Below are positions 1 through 5,216 of a stretch of 10,732 nucleotides of DNA, one piece after another. The stretch is from Candidatus Aenigmatarchaeota archaeon (GTDB lineage: Archaea > Aenigmatarchaeota > Aenigmatarchaeia > CG10238-14). The translations under genes were made by a program, and so were the position numbers. Position 1 is the stretch's first letter. The number at the start of each line of letters is the position of its first letter. Location: NCBI GenBank assembly GCA_026397455.1, contig JAPLUX010000074.1, positions 1 through 10,732 on the forward strand. The letters run 5' to 3'. The notes beneath the pieces were generated by a model. That model worked only from the letters and a program-made list of their open reading frames with translations. It was not told the origin of the DNA and ran no database searches.

Positions 1-141
1 ATTTCAATAGTTCTCGGTTATTTTTTGACTAGAGATGTCAAAAATCGTAAATTTAGATATATGCTAATACTTTGTTTTGTACTTTTTGCTTTTTTTGAGA
101 TTGCTGGTTTCATAGGGACACTTCTTTCAACTATCCACTAA
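1..141 (+). CDS. C-terminal end of a small membrane protein (partial, cut by the left edge)
   Basis: Frame 1 is open from the first base to a TAA at 139-141, giving 46 residues of a protein whose start lies outside the window. The fragment begins in a hydrophobic stretch (ISIVLGYFL), passes a basic loop (TRDVKNRKFRY) and ends in a second membrane helix with one buried glutamate (FAFFEIAGFIG). A helix-basic loop-helix hairpin with a mid-membrane Glu is faintly like the C-terminal hairpin of ATP synthase c/K subunits, but the spacing is about two residues too long and the Gly-rich packing is weak, so I do not assign it. It is followed by a possible terminator hairpin and then the separate iorA promoter, so it is probably not in the iorA operon. 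Confidence 0.55.
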   Translation: MSIVLGYFLTRDVKNRKFRYMLILCFVLFAFFEIAGFIGTLLSTIH

Positions 142-199
142 TCTGAATTTACAAAAAACATTTTAAGAATTTTAGAAAAAACTAAAAATCCAGCTCGTG

Positions 200-229
200 A
201 AAAATCTGCGTTACACCGCTTCATTTTTT
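200..229 (+). terminator. Possible hairpin plus T-run terminator after the first gene
   Basis: AAAAAT (200-205) can pair with ATTTTT (223-228), and GCG (208-210) with CGC (217-219), around a 6-nt loop, with a small asymmetric bulge. The 3' arm is itself a T6 run (224-229), the kind of signal that archaeal polymerase terminates on. It sits about 60 bp after the stop of the partial upstream gene and just before the iorA promoter. The stem is AT-rich and imperfect, so this is only a candidate; the T-run may be the working part. Confidence 0.35.
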
Positions 230-240
230 AAAAGTTAAAA

Positions 241-252
241 ATAAGCTTAAAG
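241..252 (+). promoter_or_regulatory. Candidate TATA box for the iorA operon
   Basis: An A-rich stretch leads into AAGCTTAAAG, about 22-25 bp before the iorA ATG. It shares AAGCTTAAA with the clearer promoter at 8632-8643. The spacing would put transcription start at or very near the ATG, giving a leaderless mRNA. That fits the absence of any Shine-Dalgarno motif before iorA, whereas both downstream genes of the operon have GGTGA. Confidence 0.4.
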
Positions 253-269
253 AAGAGAATAAATAATAG

Positions 270-2153
270 ATGGAAGAAGAAGTTTCAAAAGGCATACTGT
301 CCCCTAGAAAAGGGAAAAAGGTAATCCTCTTAGGTAATGAAGCAATCGTAAGAGGTGCTTTAGAGTCTGGAGTAGGCTTTGCATCCACTTATCCTGGTAC
401 ACCATCATCAGAAGTTGGCGATACTTTTGCAGCCATAGCAAAAACCGCAGGGATTTATTTTGAGTACAGTACGAATGAAAAAGTGGCTTTAGAGGTTGCA
501 ATGGGTGCCTCCTTTTCTGGAGTTAGGTCTTTAGTATCGATGAAACAGTTTGGCGTCAACGTTGCTGCAGATTCATTAATGCCTTTGGCCTATGTCGGAC
601 CGAACGCAGGGATGGTTATAATGGTCGCTGATGATCCCAGCTGTTGGAGCAGTGCCCAGAGTGAACAAGACACAAGATACTATTCAAAACTCGGTCATAT
701 ACCGATGTTAGAGCCATGTGATTCACAAGAATGCAAAGATTTTGTTAAATTTGCCTTCAAACTATCAGAAAAATTTAAAATTCCTGTTTTCGTGAGGACA
801 ACGACAAGAGTTAGTCATGAAAGAGGAGTTGTTAAACTTGATGACATAATCTACGGTAAAACAAAAGGATTTTTCAAGAAAGATTTGAGTAAATACAACA
901 TCATGCCGCCTAACACGATGAGACTACATGAAGAAATCCTTAAAAAAATCGAGGATATAAGAAAAATCTCGGAAAAAAGTAATTTAAATTTCATCGTTAA
1001 TCAGAAAATAAAAAGTAACTTAGGGATAATAACTTCTGGTGTTTCTTTCAACTACGTGATGGAAGGTTTAATCGATCTTAACATCAAGCTTCCTGTTTTA
1101 AAATTGGGTCTAACTTATCCGTTACCCGAGAATAAAATCAAGAATTTCATAAAAAGGTTCAAGTCCATCCTTGTCGTAGAAGAGTTAGAGCCGATACTGG
1201 AAGAAGAAATTTTAATGTTAGCAAAAAATGTCAACCCAAAATTGAGAGTTTACGGAAAGAAGACTGATTACTTACCAAAATCTGGTGAGTATAATGAAGA
1301 GCTAGTCATAGCGGCTTTGAGAAGAATAACTGGAAGAGAACTCGGTATCGATTTAAAGGTTCATAAGAAAAAATACAAAGAATTGAAAATAGCTAAAAGG
1401 TTCGCTGTGCTTTGTCCTGGTTGTCCCCACAGAGCGACATTCTGGGCAGCAAAGATTGCGGCTGGCAATGATACTGTATTCGGTGGAGATGTCGGTTGTT
1501 ATGTCTTAGGCATGATGCCTCCTTACCATACGCAAGATTTTATGTTCTCGATGGGTGCAAGCCAAGGTGTGATCCACGGGATAGAAAAAGTGACAGACCA
1601 AAAAGTCATCGCTTTTATCGGGGATTCAACATTTTTCCATGGCGGAATGCCTGGTCTTGTAAACATAGTCTATAACAAATCCAAGCCATTGATAATAATC
1701 ATGGACAACAGGATAACTGGAATGACTGGTCATCAACCCAACCCTGGAATGGGAAGAACTGGAATGGGAGAGAAGACGAGAGAAATAAAGATTGAAGATA
1801 TTGTAAGGGCGTGTGGTGTTAAGCACGTAAAAGTAGTCGATCCTTTCAACTTAAATAAGATGATTAAAACGATTAAAAAGTTTTTGGAGAAAAAAGAAGT
1901 TTCTGTGATCATAGCGAAGAGAGAATGTAGACTGTTGACGATTAGAAGAAAATTAAGAGGCGATGAGAGGATTCACAAATATGAGATAGACCAGAGAAAA
2001 TGTAAGAAATGTGGAGTTTGTTTGTTCTATTTTGCATGTCCAGCCATCTATCAAGCAGAAGGAGATTTCAACATCGACAAAAATCTTTGCACTGGTTGCA
2101 CTGTCTGTGCTCAAGTTTGTCCTTATAAAGCGATTAAAAAGGTGAAGAGATGA
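270..2153 (+). CDS. iorA: Indolepyruvate:ferredoxin oxidoreductase, alpha subunit (IorA)
   Basis: IorA is the catalytic subunit of the thiamine-diphosphate enzyme that oxidatively decarboxylates aryl-pyruvates (from Trp, Phe and Tyr transamination) to aryl-acetyl-CoA and reduces ferredoxin in the cytoplasm. Its 627 residues are normal for the family. The N-terminal pyrimidine-binding domain has TYPGTPSSE (40-48). The CPGCPHR motif leads into the TPP domain, with GDS (451-453) and MDN...TGMTGHQ (from 478) binding Mg-diphosphate. The C-terminal ferredoxin domain has two 4Fe-4S motifs: C578, C581, C584, C590 and C607, C610, C613, C617. The ATG at 270 gives the usual short lead before the first domain. 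Its stop overlaps the next gene by ATGA, and iorB lies one gene further on. The substrate range among 2-oxoacids is inferred from the family. Confidence 0.95.
   Translation: MEEEVSKGILSPRKGKKVILLGNEAIVRGALESGVGFASTYPGTPSSEVGDTFAAIAKTAGIYFEYSTNEKVALEVAMGASFSGVRSLVSMKQFGVNVAADSLMPLAYVGPNAGMVIMVADDPSCWSSAQSEQDTRYYSKLGHIPMLEPCDSQECKDFVKFAFKLSEKFKIPVFVRTTTRVSHERGVVKLDDIIYGKTKGFFKKDLSKYNIMPPNTMRLHEEILKKIEDIRKISEKSNLNFIVNQKIKSNLGIITSGVSFNYVMEGLIDLNIKLPVLKLGLTYPLPENKIKNFIKRFKSILVVEELEPILEEEILMLAKNVNPKLRVYGKKTDYLPKSGEYNEELVIAALRRITGRELGIDLKVHKKKYKELKIAKRFAVLCPGCPHRATFWAAKIAAGNDTVFGGDVGCYVLGMMPPYHTQDFMFSMGASQGVIHGIEKVTDQKVIAFIGDSTFFHGGMPGLVNIVYNKSKPLIIIMDNRITGMTGHQPNPGMGRTGMGEKTREIKIEDIVRACGVKHVKVVDPFNLNKMIKTIKKFLEKKEVSVIIAKRECRLLTIRRKLRGDERIHKYEIDQRKCKKCGVCLFYFACPAIYQAEGDFNIDKNLCTGCTVCAQVCPYKAIKKVKR
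2141..2145 (+). promoter_or_regulatory. GGTGA ribosome binding site for the membrane protein inside the ior operon
   Basis: GGTGA, complementary to the archaeal 16S rRNA 3' end, lies 4 nt before the ATG at 2150, inside the last codons of iorA. With the ATGA stop/start overlap it indicates translational coupling. The surrounding sequence nearly matches the signal before iorB. Confidence 0.6.
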
Positions 2154-2701
2154 AATTAATAAAAGAATTTTTGAAGCCAGATTTAAGGAAAATAGTTATA
2201 TTTCTAATTTTATTTTTAGTTGTATCATTGTCGGTTTTGATCATAGTTTCTAAATTTTTTGTAGGTTTTATTTTCTTATTTATGAATCAGGTAACATCAA
2301 CACAAAAAGCCTTTATATTATGCACAAATATTACTCAAAACACATCAAGTTTCAGAGAATGTTATATAAATGAAACTAAAAAAACAGGACCAGTTTTAGA
2401 TGAAATTTCTAAAAAAATGGAAGAAGAAACTAAAACCTATTTCTACTCCATTAACATAATTTATCCTGGTGTTCTCAGATTCTTTGAACCATTATCAAAT
2501 TGTCTATTTATTGGTTACATTAAATATATGCCAGAATTTGGAAAAAATGAACTTGGATATATTATTGATCTTATAATGGATATTTCCGATATCAATAATT
2601 GTTACTATCAGAGTATTCTTGAAGTTTCAATTATGTTTGTTTACTTTTATCTTATTTCTTGTCTCATAATCTGGATTTACGATAAGGTGAAAAAGAGATG
2701 A
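2150..2701 (+). CDS. Unrecognised two-helix membrane protein between iorA and iorB
   Basis: 183 residues, not recognised as a named family. The basic start (MKLIKEFLKPDLRK) resembles the FLKP-type N-terminus of small orphan membrane proteins in uncultured archaea (recall, not a search). A long hydrophobic segment spans about 14-46, and a second helix about 155-177 ends in a basic tail (DKVKKR), so both ends are probably cytoplasmic. The region between (47-154) is probably outside or membrane-associated, with Cys 58, 71, 118 and 151 and N-x-S/T sequons at 60, 64 and 74. It overlaps iorA and iorB by 4 bp (ATGA) on each side, so it is co-translated with them. IorAB is normally a two-subunit soluble enzyme, so membrane anchoring is possible but unsupported; it could equally be a passenger gene. 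It is visibly richer in A/T than the ior genes. Confidence 0.8.
   Translation: MKLIKEFLKPDLRKIVIFLILFLVVSLSVLIIVSKFFVGFIFLFMNQVTSTQKAFILCTNITQNTSSFRECYINETKKTGPVLDEISKKMEEETKTYFYSINIIYPGVLRFFEPLSNCLFIGYIKYMPEFGKNELGYIIDLIMDISDINNCYYQSILEVSIMFVYFYLISCLIIWIYDKVKKR
2686..2690 (+). promoter_or_regulatory. GGTGA ribosome binding site for iorB
   Basis: GGTGA lies 7 nt before the iorB ATG (2698), within the end of the membrane-protein gene. The stretch 2684-2703 matches 2139-2155 upstream of that gene except for one extra AAA-like codon, so the two coupling signals look like copies of each other. Confidence 0.6.
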
Positions 2702-3306
2702 AAGAATTCAACGTTGTTATCGCTGGAACAGGTGGACAAGGTGTTTTAACTTTAATGAGAATAATCGCTGAATCTGCATTAAATCAGGGTTATGATGTCA
2801 AGACTTCTGAGTTACATGGCTTAGCTCAGAGAGGTGGTCCTATTCCATGTCATATCAGGTTCGGTGAGAAAATCTATTCTCCAATAGTCATGGAAGGTGA
2901 AGCACATCTGATAATTGCATTAGAACCTTTAGAGGCTTTGAGAAGTTCTTACTACGGATCGAAAGAAAATAAGACTACAATCCTTGTAAACAATTATTCC
3001 ATCATACCTCTTTCTGTTTTTGTCGCTAAAGAAATCTATCCATCTTTAGATGAAATCGTGGATACTTTAAAAAATTTCTCAAAAACAGTGATAACCTTAA
3101 ATGCATCTGGACTAGTTAAAGAAGCTGTTGGCACTGTAACACCGACTAACATTTATATGCTGGGTTATGCTGTATCTAAAGGATTGATTCCGTTAGAAAA
3201 AAAGTTTGTTTTAGAAGGGGTAGAAGAAAACGTTCCAAAAAAATTCCTAGAAGTTAATAAAAAAGTTTTTGAGTTGGGTTTTTCAGGAGATGAAATTTTA
3301 ATTTAG
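2698..3306 (+). CDS. iorB: Indolepyruvate:ferredoxin oxidoreductase, beta subunit (IorB)
   Basis: IorB is the partner subunit of IorA and corresponds to the gamma domain of 2-oxoacid:ferredoxin oxidoreductases. The 202 residues are the usual length. The Rossmann-like start has GTGGQGV (10-16), followed by the family motif SELHGLAQRGGP (37-48) and a charged EGEAHLIIALEPLEALR block (66-82) typical of IorB. A conserved TPTNIYMLG motif follows at about 148-156. It starts inside the stop codon of the membrane protein (ATGA) behind a GGTGA site, so it is translated from the same mRNA as iorA. The stop codon is 5 bp from the stop of the convergent S27ae gene. Confidence 0.94.
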   Translation: MKEFNVVIAGTGGQGVLTLMRIIAESALNQGYDVKTSELHGLAQRGGPIPCHIRFGEKIYSPIVMEGEAHLIIALEPLEALRSSYYGSKENKTTILVNNYSIIPLSVFVAKEIYPSLDEIVDTLKNFSKTVITLNASGLVKEAVGTVTPTNIYMLGYAVSKGLIPLEKKFVLEGVEENVPKKFLEVNKKVFELGFSGDEILI

Positions 3307-3311
3307 AAACT

Positions 3312-3482
3312 CTATTCTTTTTTCTTCCATTCAGTCATATGACAAGTTCCACAGAAATAGCGGTCTTTATGTTCTGCCATGTAAGTTCCAGGCCCACATC
3401 TAGGACAGTTTTTTTTCAATCTTTTTATGGCGTTACCTTCTACCTTCAATATTTCCCACTGTTTAACTAATTTATGCTTCAC
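3312..3482 (-). CDS. rps27ae: Small ribosomal subunit protein S27ae (eS31), zinc ribbon
   Basis: A 56-residue gene on the minus strand. The start is GTG at 3482-3480, overlapping the S24e stop as GTGA, with a GGTGA ribosome binding site at 3493-3489. The product carries a zinc ribbon, CPRCGPGTYMAEHKDRYFCGTC, read here as C26-x2-C29 and C44-x2-C47. The GPGxxMAEHKDRYxCGxC pattern is diagnostic of archaeal S27ae, the homologue of the ribosomal part of eukaryotic ubiquitin-S27a; no ubiquitin domain is fused. It sits on the 30S head near the decoding region. The last residues, EWKKKE, match the family's basic end. The position after S24e is the conserved archaeal order. Confidence 0.92.
   Translation of the reverse strand: MKHKLVKQWEILKVEGNAIKRLKKNCPRCGPGTYMAEHKDRYFCGTCHMTEWKKKE
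3318..3323 (+). terminator. Oligo-T terminator candidate after iorB
   Basis: A T6 run on the plus strand starts 12 nt after the iorB stop and sits in a pyrimidine-rich stretch. Archaeal RNA polymerase stops on such runs. Because the genes converge, the same bases encode the C-terminal lysines of S27ae on the other strand. Confidence 0.35.
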
Positions 3483-3865
3483 TTCTTCTCACCTTCTTTT
3501 TTCTCAGCTGGTTTTTCTTCTGGCTTCTTCTCTTCTTTCTTCTCTACTGGTTTTTCTGCTGGTTTAGCTTCTTCTTTCTTTTCAGTTGGTTTCTCTTCCT
3601 TTGGTTTCTCAACCTTCTCCTTTTTCTTCTTCTCTGGTGGTTTCTCTTCCCAGATTTTCGCTTTAACTTTTGCCTTTGTTGCCCCCACATCAGAGAATAT
3701 GTAGATTATCTCAACTTTTTCTGGGACAGAATTGAACATGTCTGCTATAGCTTTAGTCAGTTCTTCTTTCTTTGGTGTGGGTTGTTTATCATGATCTACT
3801 TTTAACAGTAAATCAGTCCTCTTCAATATAGGGTTCTCTCTTTTCTCTAAAACATCTATTTTCAT
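3479..3865 (-). CDS. rps24e: Small ribosomal subunit protein S24e (eS24) with a long Lys/Glu/Pro tail
   Basis: 128 residues. The core (about 1-72) reads as S24e: MKIDVLEKRENPILKRTDLLLKV at the start, the TPKKEELTKAIADMF helix (30-44), and the strand pair ending VGATKAKVKAKIW (60-72). Where archaeal S24e normally continues with a folded end of about 25 residues (a Y.....D..E..Y...RN type of sequence), this protein switches abruptly to about 55 residues made almost only of K, E, P and A in EKPxEKKEE-like units (73-128). The tail should be disordered and highly charged. The gene lies 2 bp after spt4 and overlaps rps27ae by 4 bp, so the three are one transcript. A GTGGGAT stretch before the ATG may act as ribosome binding site. 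S24e helps assemble the small subunit. Confidence 0.88.
   Translation of the reverse strand: MKIDVLEKRENPILKRTDLLLKVDHDKQPTPKKEELTKAIADMFNSVPEKVEIIYIFSDVGATKAKVKAKIWEEKPPEKKKKEKVEKPKEEKPTEKKEEAKPAEKPVEKKEEKKPEEKPAEKKEGEKK
3489..3493 (-). promoter_or_regulatory. GGTGA ribosome binding site that decides the GTG start of S27ae
   Basis: On the minus strand GGTGA precedes the GTG by 6 nt, inside the last codons of S24e. It supports the GTG start, which would otherwise be doubtful because no in-frame ATG exists before the zinc ribbon. Confidence 0.55.
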
Positions 3866-3867
3866 GT

Positions 3868-4059
3868 TTATCCCACGAACAAAGCATACTTTCCAGGGGT
3901 TGTTATATTCAAATTCTTTGCTATTTCAGACTCGCTTGGGTCGAGTATTATGACTAATCCCTTCCAACTGGCTGAAAGGTCTTTTGATTTACAGATAACG
4001 CATTCCTTCTCTGTTGTAAACCTTCTACAATTCCTACAGACGTATTGTCTCTTAACCAT
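3868..4059 (-). CDS. spt4: Transcription elongation factor Spt4 (RpoE'', zinc finger)
   Basis: 63 residues. Spt4 binds the NGN domain of Spt5, and the pair clamps RNA polymerase and promotes processive elongation. The zinc site is C8-x2-C11 ... C20-x2-C23. It is followed by the family core SKDLSASWKGLVIILDPSES (25-44) and the end IAKNL-NITTPGKYALFV. All are standard for archaeal Spt4/RpoE''; the only small deviation is CVIC in place of the common CPxC. In most archaea it follows rpo7 directly. Here an unrelated exported-protein gene lies between, and spt4 appears to have its own promoter within the end of that gene. Confidence 0.94.
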   Translation of the reverse strand: MVKRQYVCRNCRRFTTEKECVICKSKDLSASWKGLVIILDPSESEIAKNLNITTPGKYALFVG

Positions 4060-4088
4060 TCTACCACTTTATCTTATTATTAGTCAAA

Positions 4089-4577
4089 CTAAAGTTTAAA
4101 AAGATGAGCAAATGCCTGTGCAAATCCTTTAAACAATTGGGAAATGGATTCTATAATACCTAAAGGCATAAAGGATATCTTTCTACGTATTGTTAACGTT
4201 GCAAAGCTCTGTTCTCCAGAATCTAAGAAATCACCGTTTCCGTTCTTATCCACACAAGCATAGTACTTGTTTTGGCTCTGAAAATACCCAATTCCCACAT
4301 GAGGTAATGTTGTTTTAAATGTACAAGAACAACCTGTGCCTTTTGATTCACAACCGCACATCTTTGTTCCAGAGCAAGAATCACGAGTTATTTGGATACT
4401 TTTACCATAGCATCCTGTACCAGTTAAGCCTGTTGCTATAGCTTTGATTTCAGCTTCACCCTCGACATTATTTGGTGATAAGACTAATGAGATTGAACCT
4501 TGACAATCATTGGCATTTATAGTATATAGGGATGTTAAGAATGTTAAAAAAATGGTCAATAAAATTAATTTCCTCAT
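4089..4577 (-). CDS. Exported cysteine-rich protein of unknown function, between rpo7 and spt4
   Basis: 162 residues, no family recognised. A clear signal peptide (basic MRK, then hydrophobic LILLTIFLTFLTSLYTI) probably ends near residue 23. The mature part has eight cysteines (25, 56, 68, 74, 76, 83, 85, 108), an even number that could form four disulfides outside the cell. DKNGNGDFLDSGE (110-122) resembles a Ca2+-binding EF-hand/dockerin-like loop, with Asp/Asn at alternate positions, but the closing acid is one residue late. The last 25 residues (from FMPLGIIES) are amphipathic and may lie on a membrane. No Shine-Dalgarno is seen. A minus-strand TTATTATAAC (about 4594-4604) would give a leaderless transcript. 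It lies in the usually contiguous rpo7-spt4 pair, so it looks like an insertion. Confidence 0.8.
   Translation of the reverse strand: MRKLILLTIFLTFLTSLYTINANDCQGSISLVLSPNNVEGEAEIKAIATGLTGTGCYGKSIQITRDSCSGTKMCGCESKGTGCSCTFKTTLPHVGIGYFQSQNKYYACVDKNGNGDFLDSGEQSFATLTIRRKISFMPLGIIESISQLFKGFAQAFAHLFKL
4091..4102 (-). promoter_or_regulatory. Candidate TATA box for spt4-rps24e-rps27ae
   Basis: Minus-strand TTTTTAAACTTT lies 32-43 bp before the spt4 ATG, overlapping the last codons of the exported-protein gene. Its spacing predicts transcription start about 10-15 nt before the ATG. It would let the ribosomal and Spt4 genes be expressed apart from the inserted gene upstream. Confidence 0.4.
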
Positions 4578-4605
4578 AGATTATAATTAGAAAAGTTATA
4601 ATAAA

Positions 4606-5169
4606 TTATTTCTTACCTTCTTTCTTAAACCTTCTTTTCTCTTCTTCAATCCATGCCAAAGATCCTAGGTTTGGCTGTCGCATAGTTAACCCTATCTTGT
4701 TCTCTTTTCCAGGAGCCATGCTTATCGATATCACTCTAACCCTAACAGGATCTCCTTCTTTCAACGTCTTCTTCGTCTCCTTTCCCATGAAAACGGCGTT
4801 CTTATCGTCATAACTCACGTAATCGTTCAACAGCTGAGAAACATGGACAAGACCATCCATCGGTCCAAACCTGACAAAAGCACCGAATTCCGTGTTGTCG
4901 ATGACATCTCCTATGATAATCTCATGTAATTCTGGTTTAAACACTAAAAGGTCAAAAGTGACTAAATAATGAATAGAAGGGTCTCCTGGCATTATTTTGC
5001 CTTCGCCTATCTCACTGATGTTAACAACAGTAAGCCCCATCCCAAAATTCCTGTCTAAAACATTCTCATACTTTTCTGCTATACTCTCCTTTATAGCCTG
5101 CTTTAAAGGCATCCCAAACCTTGTAGGAGGGACTTTTATCTTGGTTTTTATCGTCAATATTCTGTACAT
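4606..5169 (-). CDS. rpo7: DNA-directed RNA polymerase subunit Rpo7 (RpoE')
   Basis: 187 residues from the ATG at 5169. A TTG three codons upstream would only add MII, and family members begin MYKIL-like, so ATG is preferred. Rpo7 forms the stalk of archaeal RNA polymerase with Rpo4, binds nascent RNA and aids open-complex formation. The N-terminal domain (1 to about 80) has the hallmark IKVPPTRFG (11-19) and ends TFDLLVFKPE (71-80). The S1 RNA-binding domain follows, with GDVIDNTEFGAFVRFGPMDG (87-106), LVHVSQL (107-113), DYVSYDDKN (116-124) and KIGLTMRQP (158-166). The C-terminus is basic. No Rpo4 gene is visible here. It has its own promoter and probably a very short leader. Confidence 0.95.
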   Translation of the reverse strand: MYRILTIKTKIKVPPTRFGMPLKQAIKESIAEKYENVLDRNFGMGLTVVNISEIGEGKIMPGDPSIHYLVTFDLLVFKPELHEIIIGDVIDNTEFGAFVRFGPMDGLVHVSQLLNDYVSYDDKNAVFMGKETKKTLKEGDPVRVRVISISMAPGKENKIGLTMRQPNLGSLAWIEEEKRRFKKEGKK

Positions 5170-5195
5170 AATTATCAAAATACTATTGATTTTTA

Positions 5196-5204
5196 CATTT
5201 AAAA
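5196..5204 (-). promoter_or_regulatory. Candidate TATA box for rpo7
   Basis: Minus-strand TTTTAAATG lies about 27-35 bp before the rpo7 ATG in the 47-bp gap after the ATPase gene. It predicts a leader of only a few nucleotides, consistent with the absence of a Shine-Dalgarno motif there. Confidence 0.45.
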
Positions 5205-5216
5205 CTTAAATTGATT

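Noticed and set aside
142..269. A small RNA gene (C/D box or tRNA) before iorA
   Set aside because: No C box (RTGATGA) and D box (CTGA) pair and no cloverleaf were found; only an AT-rich hairpin and a TATA-like box.
3474..3704. Phe/Ser/Gly-rich plus-strand open frame
   Set aside because: It is the complement of the Lys/Glu/Pro repeat in S24e. The FFS/GFS composition follows from that repeat, not from a gene.
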